Below are positions 33,949-43,237 of a stretch of 64,000 bases of DNA, piece by piece. The first letter of the stretch is position 1. Each line of letters begins with the position of its first letter. The position numbers and the translations under genes are program-made. The notes under the pieces are model-generated. The model made no database searches. It was not told where the DNA came from and worked only from the letters and a program-made list of their open reading frames with translations. The stretch comes from JABJAG01 sp965222215 (GTDB taxonomy: Bacteria > Pseudomonadota > Alphaproteobacteria > UBA6615), in the NCBI GenBank assembly GCA_965222215.1, contig OZ244931.1:496001-560000 (forward strand). The letters run 5' to 3'.

Positions 33949-35777
33949 GTATCCGCCGGCTGCCGGAAACGATCGTCAACAGGATCGCCGCGGGCGAGGT
34001 GATCGAGCGTCCAGCCTCGGCCGTGAAAGAACTGGTCGAGAACGCCATCGACGCGGGCGCAAAAAGGATCGATGTCGTCCTGCGGGACGGGGGCCGGACG
34101 TTGATTTCCGTGACCGACGACGGGTGCGGTATGGATGCGAACGAACTCGCGCTGGCCGTCGAACGGCACGCGACGTCCAAGTTGCCCGACGACGACCTGA
34201 CACATATCGGCACGCTGGGGTTTCGCGGCGAGGCGTTGCCGTCCATCGGGTCGGTCAGCCGCCTGTCGATTGCCTCGCGCCCGGCGGGCGCGGACGGCTG
34301 GGAGATCAAGGTTGAGGGCGGCAAGGTCACGCCGCCGCAGCCGGCCGGGCTGACCGGCGGTACCCGGGTCGAGGTGCGCGACCTTTTTTTCGCGACCCCG
34401 GCGCGCCTGAAGTTCCTGAAGGCCGAGCGGACGGAGATGGACCATGCGGTGGACGCCGTTCAGAGGCTCGCCATGGCGCATCCGGATATCGCGTTCTCCG
34501 TGGGCGACGGGGATCGCACGCGGTTCTCCTGCGCGGTGGAAGGCACGCTGGCCGGCGGCGACGAGGCCCTGCTCCGGCGGCTGTCCTCCGTGATGGGGCG
34601 TGAGTTCTCCGAGAACGCGCTGCCGATCCAGGCCGAGCGCGAGGGTGTGCGGTTGACCGGCCATGCGGGCCTGCCCACGCTCAACCGCAACACGACACGG
34701 CACCAGTACCTGTTCGTGAATGGACGCCCGGTGCGCGACCGACTTCTGACGGGCGCCGTGCGTGGCGCCTACCAGGACTTCCTCGCGCGGGGCCGGCACC
34801 CGCTGGTGGCGCTGTTCGTCGAGATCGCGCCGGAACTGGTGGACGTGAACGTGCATCCGGCCAAGGCGGAGGTGCGGTTCCGCGACCCCGGTGTGGTGCG
34901 CGGGCTGATCGTCGGTGGTTTGCGGCACGCGCTCGCCGAGGCTGGCCATCGTGCGTCCACAACGGTGGCCGATTCTGCCCTCGGCGCATTCCGGCCAGGC
35001 CAGGCCGCGCGTGGCCTGCCGCCGATATCCCGCGGTTTTCACGGCGGGGCATTGCCGACGGAGCTGGCCGAAGCGGCCGCGGCCTACTACGCGCCATATC
35101 GCGATGCGCAGGGTGCCGGCCTTCCGGGCCTCGACGCAGCTCCCTCGGCAGCTTCCGCGCCGGTGGCGCCGCTGCCCGCCGACGAGGCCGCGCAGGCCTA
35201 TCCGCTCGGCGCGGCGCAGGCGCAGGTGCACGAAACCTACATCGTGGCGCAGACCGGTGACGGGCTGGTGATTGTCGACCAGCACGCCGCGCACGAACGT
35301 CTTGTTTACGAACGCATGAAATCCGCGCTGGAAAACGGCGGGGTCGCCCGGCAGGGACTGTTGCTGCCGGAGGTGGTCGAACTGGAAGGCGGGGCGGCCG
35401 ATGCGCTGGCCGCGCGGGCCGACGAACTTGCCGAACTCGGGCTCGTGCTGGAACAGTTCGGGACGGGCGCCGTCGTGGTGCGCGAGGTTCCGGCACTGCT
35501 CGGGCAGGCGGACGTTGCCGGTCTGGTCCGTGACCTCGCCGACGACCTGATGGAACTGGGTGATGCCCACGCGCTGAGGGAAGGGTTGGAAGATGTTTGC
35601 AGCACCATGGCCTGTCACGGGAGCGTGCGGGCGGGGCGGCGGCTGAACCGTGAAGAGATGAATGCGCTGCTCCGCGAGATGGAGGTCACGCCCCATGCGG
35701 GGCAGTGCAATCACGGACGTCCGACCTATGTGGAATTGAAGATCGGGGATATCGAACGGCTGTTCGGCCGCCGGTAG
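33945..35777 (+). CDS. mutL: DNA mismatch repair protein MutL
   Basis: The product is 610 residues. The GHKL ATPase part has ETIVNRIAAGEV, NAIDAGA, DDGCGM and LGFRGEALPSI. A proline/alanine-rich linker (about 330-420) leads to the C-terminal dimerisation domain with QAQVHETYIVAQ and DQHAAHER. It ends with CNHGRPT, and the zinc-endonuclease motif DQHAAHE suggests the nicking form; HGRPTY carries the C-terminal motif. It couples mismatch recognition to excision. It is translationally coupled to pgi by a 4-base overlap. Confidence 0.96.
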   Translation: MSIRRLPETIVNRIAAGEVIERPASAVKELVENAIDAGAKRIDVVLRDGGRTLISVTDDGCGMDANELALAVERHATSKLPDDDLTHIGTLGFRGEALPSIGSVSRLSIASRPAGADGWEIKVEGGKVTPPQPAGLTGGTRVEVRDLFFATPARLKFLKAERTEMDHAVDAVQRLAMAHPDIAFSVGDGDRTRFSCAVEGTLAGGDEALLRRLSSVMGREFSENALPIQAEREGVRLTGHAGLPTLNRNTTRHQYLFVNGRPVRDRLLTGAVRGAYQDFLARGRHPLVALFVEIAPELVDVNVHPAKAEVRFRDPGVVRGLIVGGLRHALAEAGHRASTTVADSALGAFRPGQAARGLPPISRGFHGGALPTELAEAAAAYYAPYRDAQGAGLPGLDAAPSAASAPVAPLPADEAAQAYPLGAAQAQVHETYIVAQTGDGLVIVDQHAAHERLVYERMKSALENGGVARQGLLLPEVVELEGGAADALAARADELAELGLVLEQFGTGAVVVREVPALLGQADVAGLVRDLADDLMELGDAHALREGLEDVCSTMACHGSVRAGRRLNREEMNALLREMEVTPHAGQCNHGRPTYVELKIGDIERLFGRR

Positions 35778-35798
35778 GGCCGGATTTCGGGTCTCGCC

Positions 35799-36371
35799 CT
35801 ACCCGGAAAGTTTCATAAAAAACAACGACGTATCGCCATAGTCGCGCTGGTCGGCGATCACGAAGCCCGTGCCCGGTATGACCGGTTTGTTCTTGCGGGT
35901 CTCGACGATCACGAGGGTATCGCCCTCGATCCAGCTTGCCCCGGCCAGCGCGTTGGGGGCGAATTCGGCGACGTCGCTGTCGTAGGGCGGATCGAGAAAG
36001 ATCAGGTCGACCGGTCCCTCGGGGGCACGGGGCGGACGGGAGGCATCGCCACGTTGCGCGGTGATCCTGTCCGTGACGCCCAGCGTGTTCGCAGATGTCG
36101 TGATCGTCTCGACGGCCTTGCGGTCGGTGTCGAGGAATGTCACATGCGCCGCACCGCGCGAGAGCGCTTCGAAGCCGAGCGCGCCCGACCCGGCGCAGGT
36201 GTCGAGGACCTGGCTCCCGGCGATCCCCTGTTCGCGGTTTTCCAGAATGTTGAACAGGGCCTCGCGCACCCGCGCGCCGGTCGGCCGGGCACGGTCGCCG
36301 GGCGGGACGTCGATACTGCGTCCGCGGAATTCGCCGGCAATGATCTTCAGTTGTCCCGGCGCGCGTCTCAT
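35799..36371 (-). CDS. rsmD: 16S rRNA (guanine966-N2)-methyltransferase
   Basis: The product is 190 residues. The N-terminus LKIIAGEFRGRSIDVPP leads to RPTGARVREALFNIL, the SAM motif DTCAGSGALGFEALSRGA, and the catalytic LDPPYDS. It methylates G966 of 16S rRNA in the assembled 30S particle. The ATG lies 13 bases after the stop of the pseudouridine synthase gene on the same strand, so the two rRNA-modifying enzymes are probably made together. It converges with mutL over a 21-base gap. Confidence 0.95.
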   Translation of the reverse strand: MRRAPGQLKIIAGEFRGRSIDVPPGDRARPTGARVREALFNILENREQGIAGSQVLDTCAGSGALGFEALSRGAAHVTFLDTDRKAVETITTSANTLGVTDRITAQRGDASRPPRAPEGPVDLIFLDPPYDSDVAEFAPNALAGASWIEGDTLVIVETRKNKPVIPGTGFVIADQRDYGDTSLFFMKLSG

Positions 36372-36384
36372 CGGCGGCTGGCCA

Positions 36385-37122
36385 TCAGTTTCGCGGGAGT
36401 TGGTCGCGCAGCACCCGGGGTGGAACCTCGCGCACCTGTTCGCGCGGCAGGTTGCCGAGCTGGAACGGGCCGTAGGCGGTGCGGATGAGCCGGGTCACGG
36501 TGTAGCCGAGATGCTCCATCAGCCGCCGTACCTCGCGATTCTTGCCCTCGCGCAGGCTCATATGCAGCCAGGCGTTTGCGCCGGTCTGACGTTCGAGTTC
36601 CGCCTGGGCCGGGCGGAAACGGGTGCCGTCGATCGTGACGCCGGCCGCAAGGCGTTTCAGCGCGTCCTCGTCGATGCGCCCATGCACGCGGACCCGGTAC
36701 TGGCGCAGCCAGCCCGTCGCAGGAAGTTCTAGCCGCCGGGCGAGATCGCCGTCATTGGTTAGCAGCAGCAAACCTTCGGAGTTCATGTCCAGCCGGCCGA
36801 CTGTCTTGGCGTGGCGCAACTCGGCCGGGAGGTCGGCGAAAATCGTCGGTCGGCCTTCCGGATCGTCATGGGTCGTCAGGCGTCCGCGCGGCTTGTGGTA
36901 GCGCCAGAGTTTCGTGGCCTCGCGCGCGGGCAGCGGTTGGCCGTCGATCCGGATATCGGCATCCACGGCGACATTGAGCGCGGGGGAGGCGACCGGCTTG
37001 CCGTCCAGCGTGACGCGTCCGGCCTCGATCCAGCGTTCGGCCTCGCGCCGTGATGCCACGCCGGCCCGCGCGATGACCTTGGCGATACGTTCGCCGGACT
37101 TTTCCGGGCTGTCGGCGGTCAT
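36385..37122 (-). CDS. rluB: rRNA pseudouridine synthase, RluB/RsuA type
   Basis: The product is 245 residues. An S4 RNA-binding domain comes first (RIAKVIARAGVASRREAERWI), then the catalytic domain with GRLDMNSEGLLLLTNDG, in which the Asp is the nucleophile, and the LREGKNREVRRLMEHLG motif. RluB modifies 23S U2605 and RsuA 16S U516; the R/K-rich tail is short, and the exact site cannot be fixed from sequence alone. It precedes rsmD with a 13-base gap. Confidence 0.88.
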   Translation of the reverse strand: MTADSPEKSGERIAKVIARAGVASRREAERWIEAGRVTLDGKPVASPALNVAVDADIRIDGQPLPAREATKLWRYHKPRGRLTTHDDPEGRPTIFADLPAELRHAKTVGRLDMNSEGLLLLTNDGDLARRLELPATGWLRQYRVRVHGRIDEDALKRLAAGVTIDGTRFRPAQAELERQTGANAWLHMSLREGKNREVRRLMEHLGYTVTRLIRTAYGPFQLGNLPREQVREVPPRVLRDQLPRN

Positions 37123-37125
37123 GCG

Positions 37126-37833
37126 TCAGGCCGCGGCGATGAAGGCGCGGAAGATATCGGCATCGCCCGCCGACACGTCGTATTCCGGGTGCCATTGCAC
37201 GCCGAGGCAGAAGCTCTTGTCCTTCGCCTCGATTCCCTCGATCACGCCGTCCGGTGCGACGGCGTTAACGATAAGGCTGTCCGGCTCGCCCTTGGCTGCC
37301 TGATGGTGGGCGCTGTTCACGTCGAGCGAGTCGCGTCCGACGATCCGGTGCAGAAGTGTACCCGGTTTGACCTCGACGCTGTGGCCGGGCTCGTCGCGCG
37401 GGTTGGGCTGCTCGTGGGCCAGTGCGTCGGGCACCTCGTCGGGGATGTGCTGGATCAGTTCGCCGCCGAGAACCACGTGCAGGAGCTGCTGGCCGCCGCA
37501 GATGCCGAGCACCGGCATGTCGCGCTCGATGGCGCCGCGCGTGACCGCGAGCTCGAACGCGGTGCGCCGGTCCTTGGTGACGACGGTCTCGTGGCGCTCC
37601 GTCGCGCCGAACAGGGCCGGGTCCACGTCGAATGCGCCACCGGTGACGATCAGCCCGTCGATCAGGTCGAGATAGTCCCCGGCCTGGTCCGGCTCGTGGG
37701 GCAGGGGCAGCGGCAGTCCGCCCGCCGCGGTGACCGCGCCGGCGTAGTTCTCCCGCAGCGCGTACCAGGGAAGGTTCGAGTAGCCGCCGGGATCTTCCGA
37801 ATCCAGCGTGATGCCGATGACAGGTCGTTTCAT
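37126..37833 (-). CDS. Class I glutamine-amidotransferase-like hydrolase (PuuD type)
   Basis: The product is 235 residues. The nucleophile elbow GICGGQQLLHV carries the Cys, and GVQWHPEY carries the His-Glu pair; an early VTGGAFDVDPALFG loop is typical of the gamma-glutamyl-gamma-aminobutyrate hydrolase group. It would cleave a gamma-glutamyl bond to release glutamate. No puuABC genes are nearby, so the substrate is open. It lies 3 bases upstream of the pseudouridine synthase gene, in the same direction. Confidence 0.88.
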   Translation of the reverse strand: MKRPVIGITLDSEDPGGYSNLPWYALRENYAGAVTAAGGLPLPLPHEPDQAGDYLDLIDGLIVTGGAFDVDPALFGATERHETVVTKDRRTAFELAVTRGAIERDMPVLGICGGQQLLHVVLGGELIQHIPDEVPDALAHEQPNPRDEPGHSVEVKPGTLLHRIVGRDSLDVNSAHHQAAKGEPDSLIVNAVAPDGVIEGIEAKDKSFCLGVQWHPEYDVSAGDADIFRAFIAAA

Positions 37834-37899
37834 GGGCGCAATCTACGCGGGGTCGGCGCGCCGTTGCAATTTCGACAGCGCGGGGGCACCGTCGCCGCC

Positions 37900-38352
37900 A
37901 TGGACGCACCCGGCTATATGCAGCAGGCGCTCGATGCCGCGCGGAATGCCGCCGAATACGGCGAAGTCCCGGTCGGCGCGGTGGTGGTCGATGCCGCTAG
38001 CGGCGCCGTGCTGGCCGTCGCGGCAAACCGGGTCGAGCAGGACCGGGACCCGACCGCCCATGCCGAGATTCTCGCCATTCGCGCGGCGGCGCGCGAGCTC
38101 AAGGCTCCGCGCCTGACGGACTGCGATCTGTATGTGACGCTGGAGCCCTGCGCCATGTGCGCGCAGGCGATTGCCTTCGCGCGCATCCGCAAGCTGGTGT
38201 TCGGGGCCTACGACCCCAAGGGCGGCGGCGTGGAACACGGTGCGCGCGTGTTCTCGCAACCCACCTGCCACCACGCGCCGGAAATCGTGGGCGGCGTGGA
38301 AGAGGCGGCGTGCAGTGACGTGCTGAAGGAATTCTTCGCCGGGCTGCGATAG
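37900..38352 (+). CDS. tadA: tRNA-specific adenosine deaminase
   Basis: The product is 150 residues. The zinc motifs are complete: HAE in DPTAHAEILAI (His and proton-shuttling Glu) and PCAMC in TLEPCAMCAQA. The length and the C-terminal helix fit TadA, which converts A34 to inosine in tRNA-Arg(ACG). The ATG at 37900 is the start consistent with the family N-terminus. It is divergent from the amidotransferase-like gene. Confidence 0.93.
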   Translation: MDAPGYMQQALDAARNAAEYGEVPVGAVVVDAASGAVLAVAANRVEQDRDPTAHAEILAIRAAARELKAPRLTDCDLYVTLEPCAMCAQAIAFARIRKLVFGAYDPKGGGVEHGARVFSQPTCHHAPEIVGGVEEAACSDVLKEFFAGLR

Positions 38353-38366
38353 ACGCCGCCGGACGA

Positions 38367-40823
38367 TCAATCACCTACCGTGAAGTGATCCGGCGCGTCG
38401 CCGGCGCACCAGCGTTGCCACATGGTCCGGAAGGCGGCCTCGAACGCGCGCGCAAACCGGGCGCTGTCGCACAGGGCGGAACCGGCCATGCGCGCGCGCA
38501 GGTTGCCGTGCAGTTCCTCCCGGCGCGCGCGGTCCGACGCGAGGTCTTCAGCGATGGCGGTGAATTCGTCCGGGGTGGCTGCGACAAGGCCGGGCTCCCC
38601 GACCTGGGTCAGGATCGATGCAGACACGTTCGCGCCCATGCGGTCGCCGGTGCAGGTGATGACGGGTGTGCCCATCCAGATCGCTTCACAGGTGGTCGTG
38701 TGCCCGGCGTAGGGCCGGGTATCGAGCGCGATGTCGCAGTCGTTGTAGAGCGCGAGATGGTGCCCGGTATCGGCTTCCCAGGCGCGGATTGTGATGCGCG
38801 CCGGTTCGATGCCGCGATCTTCGAAAGCGGCCAGAACACGTTCCGCCGTTGCCGGATCGGCGAGCGCATGGGCTTTGAGAAGCAGCCGGGAGTCCGCCAC
38901 GCGGTCGAGCACGTCGGCCCACATGTCCAGCGTCTCCGGCCCGGCCTTCGACCAGTTGTTGAACGACCCGAACATCACGGGGCCGTCGCCGCTGCGTGAT
39001 GTTGCCGGTTCCGGCGCGGTGGGGTCGGGGGCGTAGCAGTTCAGCCCGCCCGCGATCCGCACGAGCTTTTCCGTGTGCCAGTGCTCCGTTTTGCCGGGCG
39101 GGTCTGCGACCGGGTCGGTGACGCGATAGTCGACGGCGTCGAGACCGCTGGTGTCGGGCGCGCCGAGCCAGAGCACCTGCACCGGCGCCGGGCGGGTGCT
39201 CAGGGCGGGCAGGCGGTTGCCGCGCGTGTGCCCGGCGAGATCGAGCAGGATATCGATCCCGTCATCGTGAATCCGGTCCGCCAGTTCGTCGTCGCCGAGC
39301 GGGATCGTATCGACCCACCCGCTCGCCATGCCCTTCAGGCGCTCGGTGACGCCGTCCGGGCGGCGCACCTGCGCGTAGCAGGTGACCGGATATCGGGCCT
39401 GGTCGATGTCTGAGAGCAGGGTCTCGAAAAAGAAGGCGATGGAGTGCGTGCGAAGGTCGGGCGAGGCGACCCCGATCCTAATCGGGCGGTCGGGAGTTTT
39501 GTCCCGATCCGAAAAATCGAACCGCGCCGGGCGTGCGTGCCGGTCAGCCCAGGCGCGATGGGCGGCCATCACGTCGTCATGGGGCGTCGGGCGGTAGTTC
39601 TGCGCCATCAGCAGGTTGGAGCCGGTGCGCGCCGAAGCCGGGTCGGCGTCGAGTGCTGCCCGGTAGGCGTCGAGCCCTTCTTCGATGCGCCCGGCATTCA
39701 CCAGCGACACGCCGAGGTTGGAAAGCGTGTTGGCGTGGCCGGGGCGAGCCTCGATCGAGGATTCGTAGAGGCTCGCTGCCTCGCTCAGACGCCCCTGTCC
39801 GTCGAGCGTCCAGGCGAGCGCCGCCATCACGCCGGCGTGGCGCGGGTTCGTCTCCAGGGCTGCGCGGAGGACGGCCTCGGCCTCGGACAGGTTGTTGCGC
39901 GCGCGCAGAACAACGCCGAGGGCGAGCGCAGCCTCGATCCTGTCCGGCATCGCCGCGACGGCCTTGCGCGCATGTTCCTCGGCCCTGGCCAGGTCGCCGA
40001 CCTGACGGTGGCACTCGGCGAGATTGATGTGGATGGCCGGATCGTCGGCGCCCGCTTTCAGGGCGCGCGTGAATTGTCGGGCGGCATCGCCGTACCGGCG
40101 CATGCGCTGGTAGAGGGTGCCCAGATGCTCATGCGCCTCGCGCAGGTCGGGCGCGAGTTCCAGCGCGTGCTGGAGATGGGTCTCTGCGTCAGCGAAGTCG
40201 CCATTGTCCGACAGCAGCCCGCCGAGATTGGAATGGGCGCCCGCAAAGTCCGGCGCCTGCCCCGTGGCTTTCCGAAGCGCGTCGATGGCCTCGCCTGTGC
40301 GCCCGGTATCGGCGAGAAGGTTGCCGAGGTTGTTCCAAGCACCGGCGAAATTCGGATCCGCGTCGATGGCGGCCCGGAAACTCGCTTCGGCACCGGCATC
40401 GTCGCCGCGTGCGCGCAGAAGGTTGCCGAGGTTGTTGTGGGCATCCGGGAGTTTCGGCTGCAGTTCGATGGCCCGTCGGAACGCGGCCTCGGCCTGTTCC
40501 GCCTGGCCTGCCTGGGCGAGGGCCTGGCCGAGATTGCCGTGAAACTCCGCCCGGTTCGGTTGCAGCGAAGCGGCGCGCTGCAGGCGCTCGATTCCCTGGC
40601 GGGCCTTGCCGGACTGGGACAGCAGGATGCCGGAGAAGTGGAGCGCGTCGGGCTGGTCCGGCGCAGCGGACAGGACTTTCTGATAGGCGGTCCACGCCTC
40701 GTTCAACCGCCCGGCCTGGTGATGCCCGACCGCCTGTCGCAGGATCTGCTGGAGCTCCGCCGGAGGCGGAGGCGGCGACCCTCCACCGGAAGCGCCGGCC
40801 TTTCGTCTTTCCTTGCGGTTCAT
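38367..40823 (-). CDS. TPR protein with GT41 (O-GlcNAc-transferase-like) glycosyltransferase domain
   Basis: The product is 818 residues. After a basic start MNRKERRKA and a proline-rich linker, about eleven TPR repeats run from residue 25 to 400 (HNNLGNLLRARGDDAGAEASFRAAI is typical). The C-terminal half is a GT-B GT41 domain: VASPDLRTHSIAFFFETLL, LDLAGHTRGNRLP, PAPVQVLWLGAPDTSGL, a NNWSKAGPETLDMWA segment, and TRPYAGHTTTCEAIWMGTPV near the nucleotide site. It should transfer a sugar to protein Ser/Thr using the TPRs to hold the target, as in bacterial OGT relatives that modify flagellin or surface proteins. Confidence 0.9.
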   Translation of the reverse strand: MNRKERRKAGASGGGSPPPPPAELQQILRQAVGHHQAGRLNEAWTAYQKVLSAAPDQPDALHFSGILLSQSGKARQGIERLQRAASLQPNRAEFHGNLGQALAQAGQAEQAEAAFRRAIELQPKLPDAHNNLGNLLRARGDDAGAEASFRAAIDADPNFAGAWNNLGNLLADTGRTGEAIDALRKATGQAPDFAGAHSNLGGLLSDNGDFADAETHLQHALELAPDLREAHEHLGTLYQRMRRYGDAARQFTRALKAGADDPAIHINLAECHRQVGDLARAEEHARKAVAAMPDRIEAALALGVVLRARNNLSEAEAVLRAALETNPRHAGVMAALAWTLDGQGRLSEAASLYESSIEARPGHANTLSNLGVSLVNAGRIEEGLDAYRAALDADPASARTGSNLLMAQNYRPTPHDDVMAAHRAWADRHARPARFDFSDRDKTPDRPIRIGVASPDLRTHSIAFFFETLLSDIDQARYPVTCYAQVRRPDGVTERLKGMASGWVDTIPLGDDELADRIHDDGIDILLDLAGHTRGNRLPALSTRPAPVQVLWLGAPDTSGLDAVDYRVTDPVADPPGKTEHWHTEKLVRIAGGLNCYAPDPTAPEPATSRSGDGPVMFGSFNNWSKAGPETLDMWADVLDRVADSRLLLKAHALADPATAERVLAAFEDRGIEPARITIRAWEADTGHHLALYNDCDIALDTRPYAGHTTTCEAIWMGTPVITCTGDRMGANVSASILTQVGEPGLVAATPDEFTAIAEDLASDRARREELHGNLRARMAGSALCDSARFARAFEAAFRTMWQRWCAGDAPDHFTVGD

Positions 40824-40877
40824 ACTGAGGTCGAGGCTGTTGAAATCGGTGGTCGTACTAATCGCGCAACGATGTAC

Positions 40878-41843
40878 TCAGTTGCGTATTGGTATATTGG
40901 AAACACGAACAATTTCTTCTGGTTTCTCGATTCCGATATCCTGCAATACGTCGCGGAAAGCGTCATATATAGCGAGGGGGTAGTCTGTTGGACCTATGAT
41001 TACTTGATCGAGAATTTCATGGGGCTCAATCCCTGTTAAGCCTTCGTCCGGAATGTTCTTGAGTCCAATCTTATAGACGAGCTGGGGGACACCATCGACT
41101 ACCTCAACGTTACTTTTCACATCAGAAGAAGGGTACATATTAGGTAGGTGGACGATCCTCCACTCTCGCTCTTCTGCAAAACCCGCATGTTTCGAGCAAA
41201 CACACCAGAATATTAGTGACCTAAGTACTAAGTGAACGAAAATATCTCTTGGAATATTTGAGAGGTGTTCAAAATTCTCGTTTAAGTTCGCAATGAAGGT
41301 GAGTGCATCAATTTCAAACTCATTTTTCCCAAAGTAGCTGGCGGGACTTGCGTAGGCAGCGAGTGCCTCGGTCTCAAGAAAGAAGGGTGCAGGCTTAAAT
41401 ACTAGTGCAATACCAGCTCGGTTCCCTCGGTATGCCCTCCACATTGATAGACGACCGATCCCATCTTCATGGTCGTCGTGTTCTGAAATCGAAGTCACAT
41501 AAGTGCCGTCACGAACAGTCGGTAGCCAGCCTTCGAAAAGTTCTTTGACGTTTTCGAAGCTATTCGGATGGCAAAGGTGGAGCGCATCTTTAAGCGCAGA
41601 TAGGTTTTTCTTTTCTCGGAAAAAATCCAATACGAGTTCGGATCCGTGTTCCACTTCTGAGAAATCGTTCATGCATAGAGCATTTCTCATCCAAACTTTT
41701 TTCGTTTTCAGAATGCTCAATGCGTTTTCAGCTGACGTGTAGTGCACAAAACGCTTTTCTTTATCCAAAAAATTCAATGCCCTCGCGGCAGCATCGGGAC
41801 GGAGAATCTGAAATAACTTCCGAGTTTCTTCTGAAAGAGTCAT
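40878..41843 (-). CDS. DUF2971-like protein in a low-GC segment
   Basis: The product is 321 residues with no signal peptide. The N-terminal part has HYTSAENALSILKTKKVWMRN and CMNDFSEVEHG, followed by a WRAYRGNRAGIALVF block and a later EEREWRIVH, which I associate with DUF2971, a family of unknown function found in variable regions. The DNA is about 40-45% GC against about 65% around it, and codon use differs strongly, so it was probably acquired recently. It lies 10 bases after purD and before the TPR/GT41 gene. An ADP-ribosyltransferase-like fold or a defence role is possible but not shown. Confidence 0.7.
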   Translation of the reverse strand: MTLSEETRKLFQILRPDAAARALNFLDKEKRFVHYTSAENALSILKTKKVWMRNALCMNDFSEVEHGSELVLDFFREKKNLSALKDALHLCHPNSFENVKELFEGWLPTVRDGTYVTSISEHDDHEDGIGRLSMWRAYRGNRAGIALVFKPAPFFLETEALAAYASPASYFGKNEFEIDALTFIANLNENFEHLSNIPRDIFVHLVLRSLIFWCVCSKHAGFAEEREWRIVHLPNMYPSSDVKSNVEVVDGVPQLVYKIGLKNIPDEGLTGIEPHEILDQVIIGPTDYPLAIYDAFRDVLQDIGIEKPEEIVRVSNIPIRN

Positions 41844-41853
41844 TTCGATTGAC

Positions 41854-43122
41854 CTATCTGAGTATTGCCCGCCAGCCGATATCGCGGCGGCAGAACCCGT
41901 CCGGCCAGTCGATGGCGTCGACCCCGGCGTAGGCCGCCGCCTGGGCGTCGGCGATGGTGGCGCCGGTGGCCGTCACGTTCAGGACCCGGCCGCCGTTGGC
42001 GAGCACGCGCCCGCCGTCGGCCTTCGTGCCGGCGTGGAACACCATGGCGCCTGCGGCCTCGGCCGCGTCGAGGCCGCCGATCTCGGTGCCTTTTCCATAG
42101 CTGCCGGGGTAGCCGTTGGCGGCGAGCACAACCGTCATCGCCGCGTCGTCGGACCAGCGCAGGTCGAAGCTCTTGAGCGCCTTGTCGCATGTCGCCACGA
42201 GCGCGGGCACGATGTCCGAGCGCAGGCGCATCATCAGGACCTGGCATTCCGGGTCACCGAAACGCACGTTGTATTCGAGAAGTTTCGGCCCGTCCGCCGT
42301 GAGCATCAGGCCGGCGTAGAGGACGCCGGCATAGGGCGTGCCGTCCGCCGCCATGCCGCGCACGGTCGGGAGGACGATGGTCTCCATCACCTCGGCTTCG
42401 AGCTCGGGTGTCAGCGACGGGGCGGGCGAGTAGGCGCCCATGCCGCCGGTATTGGGGCCGGTATCGCCCTCGCCGACGGCCTTGTGGTCCTGGGCGCCGG
42501 CGAGCGGCAGGACGTTCTCGCCGTCGGTCAGCGCGAAGAAAGACAATTCCTCGCCGTCGAGGAATTCCTCGATCACCAGCTCCGCCCCGGCATCGCCGAA
42601 GGCGTTGTCGTTCATGGCCTCGTCGACCGCCGCGAGGGCCTCGTCGACGGACTGGGCGACGGTGACTCCCTTGCCCGCCGCCAGCCCGTCGGCCTTCACG
42701 ACAATGGGCGCGCCCTGCTCGCGGATATAGGCCTTTGCGGCCCCGGCGTCCGTGAAACGGCCGTAACCGGCCGTGGGGATGCCATGGCGCGCGCAGAGGT
42801 CCTTCATGAAGCCCTTGGAGCCTTCGAGCATGGCCGCATCGGCGCGCGGGCCGAACGCCCTGATGCCTTCCGCGTCGAGGCGGTCGACGAGGCCGAGCAC
42901 CAGCGGCGCTTCCGGGCCGACGACCACCAGATCGATGGCGTTGTCTTTTGCGAAGGCGACGAGCGCATCGACGTCGTCCGCGCCGATATCGACGCATTCC
43001 GCGTCCTGCGCGATCCCGGCGTTGCCCGGCGCGCAGTAGAGCTTGTCACAGAGGGGGGAGCCGGCGATGGCCCAGCAGAGCGCGTGTTCGCGGCCTCCGC
43101 CGCCGACGACCAGAATGCGCAT
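41854..43122 (-). CDS. purD: Phosphoribosylamine-glycine ligase
   Basis: The product is 422 residues, the standard length. The N-terminus is MRILVVGGGGREHALCW; the ATP-grasp part shows PIVVKADGLAAGKGV, GAELVIEEFLDGEELSFFALTDG, GPNTGGMGAYSP, and the family tail ends with GFCRRDIGWRA. It makes glycinamide ribonucleotide in purine synthesis. The ATG at 43122 is chosen; an upstream in-frame extension crosses into the xseA promoter region. It is divergent from xseA, with 115 bases between them. Confidence 0.96.
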   Translation of the reverse strand: MRILVVGGGGREHALCWAIAGSPLCDKLYCAPGNAGIAQDAECVDIGADDVDALVAFAKDNAIDLVVVGPEAPLVLGLVDRLDAEGIRAFGPRADAAMLEGSKGFMKDLCARHGIPTAGYGRFTDAGAAKAYIREQGAPIVVKADGLAAGKGVTVAQSVDEALAAVDEAMNDNAFGDAGAELVIEEFLDGEELSFFALTDGENVLPLAGAQDHKAVGEGDTGPNTGGMGAYSPAPSLTPELEAEVMETIVLPTVRGMAADGTPYAGVLYAGLMLTADGPKLLEYNVRFGDPECQVLMMRLRSDIVPALVATCDKALKSFDLRWSDDAAMTVVLAANGYPGSYGKGTEIGGLDAAEAAGAMVFHAGTKADGGRVLANGGRVLNVTATGATIADAQAAAYAGVDAIDWPDGFCRRDIGWRAILR

Positions 43123-43237
43123 GAGCCAACGTCCTTCGGTGGGTTCTTCGATTGCGCGGGAAGCTTCGTTTCGAGCGCCGCAGTTTGTATCATGGGGGCG
43201 ATTCGATGCATACGCGCCGCCACATCCGCCGGGTTCC

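Noticed and set aside
33675..35714. 679-codon open frame antisense to pgi and mutL
   Set aside because: It spans two real genes and their junction, has no domain, and arises from the same strand-symmetric codon bias.
35786..35808. Hairpin between mutL and rsmD
   Set aside because: Only a 5-6 bp interrupted stem (CGGGT/ACCCG) without a T-run; too weak to call a terminator.
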